From: Synchiropus splendidus
Lineage: Eukaryota; Chordata; Actinopteri; Syngnathiformes; Callionymidae
DNA length: 64,000 nucleotides
Direction: 5' to 3'
Assembly: GCF_027744825.2 (NCBI RefSeq)
Contig: NC_071351.1
Span: 18,055,001 to 18,119,000, forward strand
In this document: piece by piece, positions 32,275-45,800 of the stretch
How positions within the stretch are numbered: position 1 is the first letter of the stretch
Layout of the letters: the number at the start of each line of letters is the position of its first letter
Notes under the pieces: model-generated
Told to the model about the DNA's origin: nothing
The model's database searches: none
Seen by the model: the letters and a program-made list of their open reading frames with translations, nothing else
Position numbers and translations under genes: made by a program

Positions 32275-35200
32275 GAGAACCTGTATTCAGCCCAAGAAAA
32301 GGTGGTTCACAGACCGACAAAAATAAAAATGTTGCTAAATCTCTGAAACCACTATAGACAGGTTAAAACCGTACTGCAGCTACGAGAAAGACCGTTTCTA
32401 CTATTTTGGCAGGTAAAATTTTCATGTTCAGAGGCCTCGTTGAGCAATGAGTGAACAGTACAGAAAACGCGTTTTCAGCCAGAGTGACGGTGGTTTTGAG
32501 ACTGACAAACATAAAAATGTTGATAACTTTCGAAAAACACTTCAGACAGCTTAGATTTGATGTGAAACTACTAGAAAGACCCTTTCTGCTATAGTGGGAG
32601 GGGAAAATTTAATGTTCTGAAGCTTCCCTGCAAAGTTATGGCACAAAGCAGAAAACGCGTTTACAGCTTGAGATAAGGTGGGTTCCGGAACACCAAACAT
32701 AAAAATGTTGATAACTTTGGTAAAACACGTCAGACAGCTAATATTTGATGTGCAACTGTTAGAAAGATCCTTTTTGCTACAGTGGGATGTGAAAATTTGA
32801 TGTTGTGAAGCGTCCCTGCAAAGTTATGGCACAATGGAGAAAACGCGTTTTCAGACTGAGATAAGGTGGGTTCCGGAACGCCAAACATAAAAATGTTGAT
32901 AACTTTGGAAAAACACCTCAGACAGCTTAGATTTGATGTGCAACTACTAGAAAGACCCTTTTTGCTATAGTGGGATGTGAAAATTTCATGTTCTGAAGCT
33001 TCCCTGCAAAGTTATGGCACAATGCAGAAAACGCATTTTCAGCATGAGATAAGGTGGGTTCCGGAACGCCAAACATAAAAATGTTGATAACTTTGGAAAA
33101 ACACCTCAGACAGCTTAGATTTGATGTGCAACTACTAGAAAGACCCTTTTTGCTATAGTGGGATGTGAAAATTTCATGTTCTGAAGCTTCCCTGCAAAGT
33201 TATGGCACAATGCAGAAAAAGCGTTTTCAGCCTGAGACGAGGAGGCTTCCGGAACGCCAAACATAAAAATGTTGATAACATTGGAAAAACACTTCAGACA
33301 GCTTAGATTTGATGTGCAACGACTAGAAAGACCCTTTCTTCTATACTGGGAGGTGAAAATTTCATGTTCGGAAGCTTCCCACCAAAGTTATGGCACAATG
33401 CAGAAAACGCGTTTTCAGCCTGAGATAAGGTGGGTTCCGGAACGCCTTACATAAAAATGTTGATAATATTGGAAAAGCACTTCAGACAGTTTAGATTTCA
33501 TGTGCAACTACTTGAAAGACCCTTTCTGCTATAGTGGGAGGAGAAAATTTCATGTTCTGAAGCTTCCCTGCAAAGTTATGCCACAAAGCAGAAAACGCGT
33601 TTTGAGCCTGAGATAAGGTGGGCCCCCGAACGCCAAACATAAAAATGTTGATAACTTTGGAAAAATACTTCAAACAGCTTAGATTTGATGTGCAACTACT
33701 AAAAAGAACCTTTCTGCTACAGTGGGAGGTGAAAATTTCATGTTCTGAAACTTCCCTGCAAAGTTATGGCACAATGCAGAAAACGCCTTTTCAGCCTGAG
33801 ATAAGGTCGATTCCGGAACGCCAAATATAAAAATGTTGATAACTTTGGAAAAACACTTCAGACCACTTAGATTTGATGTGCAAGTAAGAGAAAGACCCTT
33901 CCTGCTATATTGGCTGGTGAAAATTACATGTTCTGAAGCTTCCCTGCAAAGTTATGACACAATGCAGAAAACGCGTTTTCAGCCTGAGATAAGGTGGATT
34001 CCGGAACACCAAACATAAAAATGTTGATAACTTTGGAAAAACACTTCAGACAGCTTAGATTTGATGTGCAACTACTCGAAAGAACCTTTCTGATATAGTG
34101 GGAGGTGGAAATTTCATGTTCTGAAGCTTCCCTGCAAAGTTATGTCATAATGCGTAAAACTTGCTTACAGCCTGAGATGAGGTCGATTACGGAACGCCAA
34201 ACATAAAAATTTTGATAACTTTGGCAAAACACTTCAGACAGCTTCGATGTGATGTGCAACTACTAGAAAGAGACTTTCTGCTATAGTGGGAGGTGAAAAT
34301 TTAATGTTCTGAAGCTTCCCTGCAAAGTTATAGCACAATGGAGAAAAAGCGTTTTCAGCCTGAGATAAGGTGGGTTCCGGAACGCCAAACATGAAAAAGT
34401 TAATATCTTTGGAAAAACCCTTCAGACAGCTTAGATTTGATGTGCAACTACTAGAGAGACCCTTTCTGCTATAGTGGGAGGTGAAAATTTCATGTTCTGA
34501 AGCTCCCCTGCAAAGTTATGGCACATTTCAGAACACACGTTTTCAGCCTGAGATAAGGTCGATTCCGGAACGCCAAACATAAAAATGTTGATAACTTTGG
34601 AAAAGCACTTCAGGCAGCCTAGATTTGATGTGCAACTACTCGAAAGACCATTTCTGCTATAATGGGAAGTGAAAATTTGATGTTCTGAAGATTTCCTACA
34701 AAGTTATGCCACAATGCAAAAAACGCGTTTTCAGCCTGAGATAAGGTGGGTTCCGGAACGCCAAACATAAAAATGTTGATAACTTTGGAAAAACACTTCA
34801 GACAGCTTAGATTTGATGTGCAACTACGAGAAAGACCCTTTCTGCTATAGTGGGAGGAGAAAATTTCATGTTCTGAAGCTTTCCTGCAACGTTATGACAC
34901 AATGCAGAAAACGCGTTTTCAGCTTGAGATAAGGTCGAATCCGGAACGCCAAACATAAAAATGTTGATAACTTTGGTAAAACACTTCAGACAGCTTAGAT
35001 TTGATGTGCAAGTAGGAGAAAGACCATTTTTGCTATAATGGGAGGTGGAAATTTGATGTTCTGAAGATTCCCTGCAAAGTTATGCCACAAAGCAAAAAAA
35101 CAGTTTTCAGCCTGAGATAAGGTGGGATCCGGAACGCCAAACATACAAATGTTGATAACTTTGGAAAAACACTTCAGACAGCTTAGATTTGATGTGCAAC

Positions 35201-38200
35201 TACTAGAAAGACCCTTTCTGCTACAGTGGGAGGTGAAAATTTCATGTTCTGAAGTTTCCCTGCAAAGTTATGGCACAATGATGAAAACGCTTTTTCTGCC
35301 TGAGATAAGGTGGGTTCCGGAACGCTGTACATAAAAACTTGATAACTTTGGAGAAGCACTTAAGGCAGCTTAGATTTGATGTGCAACTACGAGAAAGACC
35401 CTTTCTGCTATAGTGGGAGGTTAAAATTTCATGTTCTGAAGCTTCCATGAAAAGTTATGGCACAATGCACAAAAACGCTTTTCAGCCTGAGATAAGGTGG
35501 GTTTCGGAACGCCAAACATAAAAGTGTTGATAACTTTGGAAAAGCGCTTCAGACAGCCTAGATTTGATGTGCAACTCTGAGAAAAACCCTTTTTGCTATT
35601 GTGGGATGTGAAAATTTCATGTTCTGAAGCTTCCCTGCAAAGTCATGCCACAATGGAGAAACCGCGTTTTCAGTCTGACATAAGGTGGGTTCCCGAACGC
35701 CAAACGTAAAAATGTTGATTACTTTTGAAAAACACTTCAGACAGCTTCGATTTGATGTGCAAGTACGAGAAAGACCCTTTCTGCTATAGTGGGAGGTGAA
35801 AATTTCATGTTCTGAAGCTTCCCTGCAAAGTTATGGCACAATGATGAAAACGCTTTTTCAGCCTGAGATAAGGTGGGTTCCGGAACGCCGAACATAAAAA
35901 CTTGATAACTTTGGAAAAGCATTTGAGACAGCTTAGATTTGATTTGCAACTACGAGAAAGACCCTTTCTGCTATAGTGGGAGGTGAAAATTTCGTGTTCT
36001 GAAGCTTTCCTGCAAAGTTATGACACAATGCAGAAAACGCGTTTTCCGCTTGAGATAAGGTCGAATCCGGAACGCCAAACATAGAAATGTTGATAACTTT
36101 GGTAAAACACTTCAGAAAGCTTAGATCTGATGTGCAAGTAGGAGAAAGACCCTTTCTGCTATAGTGGGAGGTTAAAATTTCATGTTCTGAAGCTTCCATG
36201 AAAAGTTATGGCACAATGCACAAAAACGCTTTTCAGCCTGAGATAAGGTGGGTTTCGGAACGCCAAACATAAAAGTGTTGATAACTTTGGAAAAGCGATT
36301 CAGACAGCCTTGATTTGATGTGCAACTCTGAGAAAAACCCTTTTTGCTATTGTGGGATGTGAAAATTTCATGTTCTGAAGCTTCCCTGCAAAGTCATGCC
36401 ACAATGCAGAAACCGCGTTTTCAGTCTGACATAAGGTGGGTTCCCGAACGCCAAACGTAAAAATGTTGATAACTTTTGAAAAACACTTCAGACAGCTTCG
36501 ATTTGATGTGCAAGTACGAGAAAGACCCTTTCTGCTATAGTGGGAGGTGAAAATTTCATGTTCTGAAGCTTCCCTGCAAAGTTATGGCACAATGCAGATA
36601 ACGCGTTTACAGCCTGAGATAAGGTGGGTTCCGGAACGCCGAACATAAAAACTTGATAACTTTGCAAAAGCACTTGAGACAGCTTGGATTTGATGTGCAA
36701 CTACGAGAAAGACCCTTTCTGCTATAGTGGGAGGTGAAAATTTCGTGTTCTGAAGCTTTGCTACAAAGTTATGACACAATGCAGAAAACGCGTTTTCAGC
36801 TTGAGATAAGGTCGAATCCGGAACGCCAAACAAAAAAATGTTGATAACTTTGGTAAAACACTTCAGACAGCTTAGATTTGATGTACAAGTAGGAGAAAGA
36901 CCATTTTTGCTATAGTGGGAGGTGAAAATTTTATGTTCTGAAGCTTCCCTGCAAAGTTATGGCACAAAGGAGAAAAAGCGTTTTCAGCCTGAGATAAGGT
37001 GGGTTCCGGAACGCCAAACATACAAATGTTGATAACTTTGGAAAAACACTTCAGACAGCTTAGATTTGATGTGCAACTACTAGAAAGACCCTTTCTGCTA
37101 CAGTGGGAGGTGAAAATTTCATGTTCTGAAGTTTCCCTGCAAAGTTATGGCACAATGATGGAAAAGCTTTTTCAGCCTGAGATAAGGTGGGTTCCGGAAC
37201 GCTGAACATAAAAACTTGATAACTTTGGAGAAGCACTTAAGGCAGCTTAGATTTGATGTGCAACTACGAGAAAGACCCTTTCTGCTATAGTGGGAGGTTA
37301 AAATTTCATGTTCTGAAGCTTCCATGAAAAGTTATGGCACAATGCACAAAAACGCTTTTCAGCCTGAGATAAGGTGGGTTTCGGAACGCCAAACATAAAA
37401 GTGTTGATAACTTTGGAAAAGCGCTTCAGACAGCCTAGATTTGATGTGCAACTCTGAGAAAAACCCTTTTTGCTATTGTGGGATGTGAAAATTTCATATT
37501 CTGAAGCTTCCCTGCAAAGTCATGCTACAATGCAGAAACCGCGTTTTCAGTCTGACATAAGGTGGGTTCCCGAACGCCAAACGTAAAAATGTTGATAACT
37601 TTTGAAAAACACTTCAGACAGCTTCGATTTGATGTGCAAGTACGAGAAAGACCCTTTCTGCTATAGTGGGAGGTGAAAATTTCATGTTCTGAAGCTTCCC
37701 TGCAAAGTTATGGCACAATGATGAAAACGCTTTTTCAGCCTGAGATAAGGTGGGTTCCGGAACGCCGAACATAAAAACTTGATAACTTTGGAAAAGCATT
37801 TGAGACAGCTTAGATATGATTTGCAACTACGAGAAAGACCCTTTCTGCTATAGTGGGAGGTGAAAATTTCGTGTTCTGAAGCTTTCCTGCAAAGTTATGA
37901 CACAATGCAGAAAACGCGTTTTCCGCTTGAGATAAGGTCGAATCCGGAACGCCAAACATAAAAATGTTGATAACTTTGGTAAAACACTTCAGACAGCTTA
38001 GATCTGATGTGCAAGTTGGAGAAAGACCCTTTCTGCTATAGTGGGAGGTTAAAATTTCATGTTCTGAAGCTACCATGAAAAGTTATGGCACAATGCACAA
38101 AAACGCTTTTCAGCCTGAGATAAGGTGGGTTTCGGAACGCCAAACATAAAAAAGTTAATATCTTTGGAAAAACACCTCAGACAGCTTAGATTTGATGTGC

Positions 38201-41200
38201 AACTACTAGAAAGACCCTTTCTGCTATAGTGGGAGGTGAAAATTTCATGTTCTGAAGCTTCCATGAAAAGTTATGGCACAATGCACAAAAACGCTTTTCA
38301 GCCTGAGATAAGGTGGGTTTCGGAACGCCAAACATAAAAGTGTTGATAACTTTGGAAAAGCGCTTCAGACAGCCTAGATTTGATGTGCAACTCTGAGAAA
38401 AACCCTTTTTGCTATTGTGGGATGTGAAAATTTCATGTTCTGAAGCTTCCCTGCAAAGTCATGCTACAATGCAGAAACCGCGTTTTCAGTCTGACATAAG
38501 GTGGGTTCCCGAACGCCAAACGTAAAAATGTTGATAACTTTTGAAAAACACTTCAGACAGCTTCGATTTGATGTGCAAGTACGAGAAAGACCCTTTCTGC
38601 TATAGTGGGAGGTGAAAATTTCATGTTCTGAAGCTTCCCTGCAAAGTTATGGCACAATGATGAAAACGCTTTTTCAGCCTGAGATAAGGTGGGTTCTGGA
38701 ACGCCGAACATAAAAACTTGATAACTTTGGAAAAGCATTTGAGACAGCTTAGATTTGATTTGCAACTACGAGAAAGACCCTTTCTGCTATAGTGGGAGGT
38801 GAAAATTTCGTGTTCTGAAGCTTTCCTGCAAAGTTATGACACAATGCAGAAAACGCGTTTTCCGCTTGAGATAAGGTCGAATCCGGAACGCCAAACATAA
38901 AAATGTTGATAACTTTGGTAAAACACTTCAGACAGCTTAGATCTGATGTGCAAGTTGGAGAAAGACCCTTTCTGCTATAGTGGGAGGTTAAAATATCATG
39001 TTCTGAAGCTTCCATGAAAAGTTATGGCACAATGCACAAAAACGCTTTTCAGCCTGAGATAAGGTGGGTTTCGGAACGCCAAACATAAAAAAGTTAATAT
39101 CTTTGGAAAAACACCTCAGACAGCTTAGATTTGATGTGCAACTACTAGAAAGACCCTTTCTGCTGTAGTGGGAGGTGAAAATTTCATGTTCTGAAGCTTC
39201 CCTGCAAAGTTATGGCACAATGCAGAAAACGCGTTTTCAGCCTGAGATAAGGTCGATTCCGAAACGCCAAACATAAAAATGTTGATAACTTTGGAAAAAC
39301 ACTTCAGACAGCTTCGATTTGATGTGCAAGTATGAGAAAGACCCTTTCTGCTATAGTGGCAGGTGAAAATTTCATGTGCTGAACCTTCCTTGCAAAGTTA
39401 TGACACAATACAGAAAACGCGTTTTCAGCTTGAGATAAGGTCGAATCCGGAAGGCCAAACATAAAAATGTTGATAACTTTGGTAAAACACTTCAGACAGC
39501 TTAGATTTGATGTGCAAGTAGGATAAAGACCATTTTTGCTATAGTGGGAGGTGAAAATTTTATGTTCTGAAGCTTCCCTGCAAAGTTATGGAACAAAGGA
39601 GAAAAAGCGTTTTCAGCCTGAGATAAGGTGGGTTCCGGAACGCCAAACATAAAAAAGTTAATATCTTTGGAAAAACACTTCAGACAGCTTAGATTTGATG
39701 TGTAACTACTAGAAAGACCCTTTCTGCTATAGTGGGAGGTGAAAATTTCATGTTTTGAAGCTTCCCTGCAAAGTTATGGCAGAATGCAGAAAACGCGTTT
39801 TCAGCCAGAGATAAGATGGGTTCCGGAACGCCAAACATGAAAATGTTGATAACTTTGGAAAAACACTTCAGACAGCTTAGATTAGATGTGCAACTACTAG
39901 AAAGACCCTTTCTGCTATAGTGGGAGGTGAAAATTTCACGTTCTGAAGCTTCCCTGCAAAGTTATGACACAATGCAGGAAACGCGTTTTCAGCTTGAGAT
40001 AAGGTCGAATCCGGAACGCCAAACATAAATATGTTGTTAACTTTGGATAAACACTTCAGACAGCTCAGATTTGATGTGCAAGTATGAGAAAGACCCTTTC
40101 TGCTATAGTGGCAGGTGAAAATTTCATGTGCTGAACCTTCCTTGCAAAGTTATGGCACAATGCAGAAAACGCGTTTTCAGGCTGAGATAAGGTGGGTTCC
40201 GGAACGCCAAACATAAAAATGTTGATAACTTTCGAAAAAAAGTTCAGACAGCTTAGATTTGATGTGCTACTACTAGAAAGACCCTTTCTGCTTTAGTTGG
40301 ATGTGAAAATTTCATGTTCTGAAGCTTCCCTGCAAAGTTATGGCACAACGCAGAAAACGCGTTTTCAGCCTGAGATAAGGTGGGTTCCGGAACGCCAAAC
40401 ATAAAAATGTTGATAACATTGGAAAAATACTTCAGACAGCTTAGATTTGATATGCAACTACTAGAAAGACCCTTTCTGCTATAGTCGGAGGTTAAAATTT
40501 CGTGTTCGAAGCTTCCCTGCAAAGTTCTGGCACAAAGACAGAAACATGTTTTCAGCATGATATAAGGTGGGTTCCGGAACGCCAAACATAAAAATGTTGA
40601 TAACTTTGGAAAAACACTTCAGACAGCTTAGATTTGATGTGCAACTACTAGAAAGACCCTTTCTGCTATAGTGGGATGTGAAAATTTCATGTTCTGAAGC
40701 TTCCCTGCAAAGTTATGACACAATGCAGGAAACGCGTTTTCAGCTTGAGATGAGGTCGAATCCGGAACGCCAAACATAAGTATGTTGATAACTTTGGAAA
40801 AACACTTCAGACAGCTCAGATTTGATGTGCAAGTATGAGAAAGACCCTTTCTGCTATAGTGGCAGGTGAAATTTTCATGTACTGAAGCTTCCTTGCAAAG
40901 TTATGGCACAATGCAGAAAACGCGTTTTCAGGCTGAGATAAGGTGGGTTCCGGAACGCCAAACATAAAAACGTTGATAACTTTCGAAAAAAACTTCAGAC
41001 AGCTTAGATTTGATGTGCTACTACTAGAAAGACCCTTTCTGCTTTAGTAGAAGGTGAAAATTTCATGTTGTGTAGGTTCCCTGCAAAGTTATGGCACAAA
41101 GAAAGAAAGACGTTTTCAGCATGAGATAAGGTGGGTTCTGAACGCCAAATATAAAAATGTTGATAACTTTGGAAAAACACTTCAGACAGCTCAGATTTGA

Positions 41201-42835
41201 TGTGCAAGTATGAGAAAGACCCTTTCTGCTATAGTGGCAGGTGAAAATTTCATGTTTTGAAGCTACCCTGCAAAGTTATGGCAGAATGCAGAAAACGCGT
41301 TTTCAGCCTGAGATAAGATGGGTTCCGCAACGCCAAACATAAAAATGTTGATATCTTTGGAAAAACACTTCAGATAGCTTAGATTTGATGTGCAACTACC
41401 AGAAAGACCCTTTCTGTGATAGTGGGATGTGAAAATTTCATGTTCTGAAGCTTCCCTGCAAAGTTATGGCACAACGCAGAAAACGCGTTTTCAGCCTGAG
41501 ATAAGGTGGGTTCCGGAACGCCAAACATAAAAATGTTGATAACATTGGAAAAATACTTCAGACAACTTAGATTTGATATGCAACTACTAGAAAGACCCTT
41601 TCTGCTATAGTCGGAGGTTAAAATTTCGTGTTTGAAGCTTCCCTGCAAAGTTCTGACACAAAGAAAGAAACATGTTTTCAGCCTGAGATAAGGTGAGTTC
41701 CGGAACGCCAAACATAAAAATGTTGAAAGCTTTGGAAAAACACTTCAGACAGCTTGGATTTGAAGTGCAACTGCTAGAAAGGCCCTTTCTGCTTTAGTGG
41801 GATGTGAAAATTTCATGTTCTGAAGCTTCCCTGCAAAGTTATGGCACATTGCGGAAAACCCGTTTTCAGCCTGAGAAAAGGTGGGTTCCGGAACGCCAAA
41901 CATAAAAATGTTGATAACTTTGGAAAAACACTTCAGACAGCTTAGATTTGATGTGCAACTACCAGAAAGACCCTTTCTGCGATAGTGGGATGTGAAAATT
42001 TCATGTTCTGAAGCTTCCCTGCAAAGTAATGGCACAACGCAGAAAACGCGTTTTCAGCCTGAGATAAGGTGGGTTCCGGAACGCCAAACAAAAAATGTTG
42101 ATAATATTAGAAAAATACTTCAGACAGCTTAGATTTGATATGCAACTACTCGAAAGACCCTTTCTACCATAGTCGGAGGTTAAAATTTCATGTTCTGAAG
42201 CTTCCCTGCAAAGTTCTGGCAAAAAGAAAGAAACACGTTTTCAGCCTGAGATAAGGTGGGTTCCGGAACTCCAAACATAAAAATGTTGATAACTTTGGAA
42301 AAACACTTCAGACAGCTTAGATTTGATGTGCAACTGCTAGAAAGATCCTTTCTGGTTTGGTGGGATGTGAAAATTCCATCTTCTGAAGCTTCCTGCAAAG
42401 TTATGGCACAATGCAGAAAACACGTTTTCAGCCTGAGATAAGATGGGTTCCGGAACGCCAAAAATAAAAATGTCTATAACTTTGGAAAAAAACTTCAGAC
42501 AGCTTAGATTTGATGTGCAACTACAAGAAAGACCCTTTCTGCTTTCGTGGGAGGTTAAAATTCCTTGTTCTGAAGCTTCCCTGCAAAGTTATGGCAGATA
42601 GCAGGAAACGCGTTTTCAGCCTGAGATAAGGGGAATTCCGAAACGCCAAACATAAAAATGTTGATAACTTTGGAAAAACTCTTCAGACAGCTTAGATTTG
42701 ACGTGCAACTACTAGAAAAACCCTTTCTGCTATAGTGGGATGTGAAAAATTCATGTTCTGAAGCTTCCCTGCAAACTTATTGCACAATGCAGAAAACGCG
42801 TTTTCAGCCTGAAAAAAGGTGGGTTTCGGAACGCC
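32275..42835. repeat. 188-bp satellite array, middle layer (about 55 monomers)
   Basis: The first 1-2 monomers (to about 32,510) are relic type; after that, regular monomers follow. The typical form here reads GCAAAGTTATGGCACAATGC, AGAAAACGCGTTTTCAGC, GTTCCGGAACGCC and ATGTTGATAACTTTGG. Local multi-monomer duplications are clear. The block around 35,122-35,949 recurs at 36,999-37,826 (offset 1,877 bp, ten monomers), and 37,614-38,076 recurs at 38,553-39,015 (offset 939 bp, five monomers). No transposon interrupts the layer. Minus-strand open frames of about 60-110 codons come from the repeat itself. Confidence 0.95.
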
Positions 42836-45800
42836 AAACATAAAAGTGTTGATAACTTTCGAAAAACACTTCAGACAGCTTAGATTTGATGTGCACCTAC
42901 TAGAAAGACCCTTTCTGCTATAGTGGGAGGTTAAAATTTCATGTTCTGAAGCTTCCCTGAAAAGTTATGGCACAATGCGTAAAAACGCTTTTCAGCCTGA
43001 GATAAGGTGGGTTTCGGAACGCCAAACATAAAAGTGTTGATAACTTTGGAAAAACACTTCAGACAGTTTAGATTTGATGTGCAACTACTAGAAAGACCCT
43101 TTCTGCTATAGTGGGAGGTTAAAATTTCATGTTCTGAAGCTTCCCTGAAAAGTTATGGCACAATGCACAAAAACGCTTTTCAGCCTGAGATAAGGTGGGT
43201 TTCGGAACGCCAAACATAAAAGTGTTAATAACTTTGGAAAAACACTTCAGACAGTTTAGATTTGATGTGCAACTACTTGAAAGACCCTTTCTGCTATAGT
43301 GGGAGGTTAAAATTTCATGTTCTGAAGCTTCCCTGAAAAGTTATGGCACAATGCACAAAAACGCTTTTCAGCCTGAGATAAGGTGGGTTTCGGAACGCCA
43401 AACATAAAAGTGTTGATAACTTTCGAAAAACACTTCAGACAGCTTAGATTTGATGTGCACCTACTAGAAAGACCCTGTCTGCTATAGTGGGAGGTTAAAA
43501 TTTCATGTTCTGAAGCTTCCCTGAAAAGTTATGGCACAATGCGTAAAAACGCTTTTCAGCCTGAGATAAGGTGGGTTTCGGAACGCCAAACATAAAAGTG
43601 TTGATAATTTTCGAAAAACACTTCAGACAGCTTAGATTTGATGTGCACCTACTAGAAAGACCCTTTCTGCTATAGTGGGAGGTTAAAATTTCATGTTCTG
43701 AAGCTTCCCTGAAAAGTTATGGCACAATGCACAAAAACGCTTTTCAGCCAGAGATAAGGTGGGTTTCGGAACGCCAAACATAAAAGTGTTAATAACTTTT
43801 GAAAAACACTTCAGACAGCTTAGATTTGATGTGCAACTACTAGAAAGACCCTTTCTGCTATAGTGGGAGGTTAAAATTTCATGTTCTGAAGCTTCCCTGA
43901 AAAGTTATGGCACAATGCACAAAAACGCTTTTCAGCCTGAGATAAGGTGGGTTTTGGAACGCCAAACATAAAAGTTTTAATAACTTTGGAAAAACACTTC
44001 AGACAGTTTAGATTTGATGTGCAACTACTAGAAAGACCCTTTCTGCTATAGTGGGAGGTTAAAATTTCATGTTCTGAAGCTTCCCTGAAAAGTTATGGCA
44101 CAATGCACAAAAACGCTTTTCAGCCTGAGATAAGGTGGGTTTCGGAACGCCAAACATAAAAGTGTTGATAACTTTTGAAAAACACTTCAGACAGCTTAGA
44201 TTTGATGTGCAACTACTAGAAAGACCCTTTCTGCTATAGTGGGAGGTTAAAATTTCATGTTCTGAAGCTTCCCTGAAAAGTTATGGCACAATGCACAAAA
44301 ACGCTTTTCAGCCTGAGATAAGGTGGGTTTCGGAACGCCAAACATAAAAGTGTTGATAACTTTCGAAAAACACTTCAGACAGCTTAGATTTGATGTGCAC
44401 CTACTAGAAAGACCCTTTCTGCTATAGTGGGAGGTAAAAATTTCATGTTCTGAAGCTTCCCTGAAAAGTTATGGCACAATGCACAAAAACGCTTTTCAGC
44501 CTGAGATAAGGTGGGTTTCGGAACGCCAACCATAAAAGTGTTGATAACTTTCGAAAAACACTTCAGACAGCTTAGATTTGATGTGCACCTACTAGAAAGA
44601 CCCTTTCTGCTATAGTGGGAGGTTAAAATTTCATGTTCTGAAGCTTCCCTGAAAAGTTATGGCACAATGCGTAAAAACGCTTTTCAGCCTGAGATAAGGT
44701 GGGTTTCGGAACGCCAAACATAAAAGTGTTGATAACTTTGGAAAAACACTTCAAACAGTTTAGATTTGATGTGCAACTACTAGAAAGACCCTTTCTGCTA
44801 TAGTGGGAGGTTAAAATTTCATGTTCTGAAGCTTCCCTGAAAAGTTATGGCACAATGCACAAAAACGCTTTTCAGCCTGAGATAAGGTGGGTTTCGGAAC
44901 GCCAAACATAAAAGTGTTAATAACTTTCGAAAAACACTTCAGACAGTTTAGGTTTGATGTGCAACTACTAGAAAGACCCTTTCTGCTATAGTGGGAGGTT
45001 AAAATTTCATGTTCTGAAGCTTCCCTGAAAAGTTATGGCACAATGCACAAAAACGCTTTTCAGCCTGAGATAAGGTGGTTTCGGAACGCCAAACATAAAA
45101 GTGTTGATAACTTTCGAAAAACACTTCAGACAGCTTAGATTTGATGTGTACCTACGAGAAAGACCCTTTCTGCTATAGTGGGAGGTTAAAATTTCATGTT
45201 TTGAAGCTTCCCTGAAAAGTTATGGCACAATGCACAAAAACGCTTTTCAGCCTGAGATAAGGTGGGTTTCGGAACGCCAAACATAAAAGTGTTGATAACT
45301 TTCGAAAAACACTTCAGACAGCTTAGATTTGATGTGCACCTACTAGAAAGACCCTTTCTGCTATAGTGGGAGGTAAAAATTTCATGTTCTGAAGCTTCCC
45401 TGAAAAGTTATGGCACAATGCACAAAAACGCTTTTCAGCCTGAGATAAGGTGGGTTTCGGAACGCCAACCATAAAAGTGTTGATAACTTTCGAAAAACAC
45501 TTCAGACAGCTTAGATTTCATGTGCACCTACTAGAAAGACCCTTTCTGCTATAGTGGGAGGTTAAAATTTCATGTTCTGAAGCTTCCCTGAAAAGTTATG
45601 GCACAATGCGTAAAAACGCTTTTCAGCCTGAGATAAGGTGGGTTTCGGAACGCCAAACATAAAAGTGTTGATAACTTTGGAAAAACACTTCAAACAGTTT
45701 AGATTTGATGTGCAACTACTAGAAAGACCCTTTCTGCTATAGTGGGAGGTTAAAATTTCATGTTCTGAAGCTTCCCTGAAAAGTTATGGCACAATGCACA

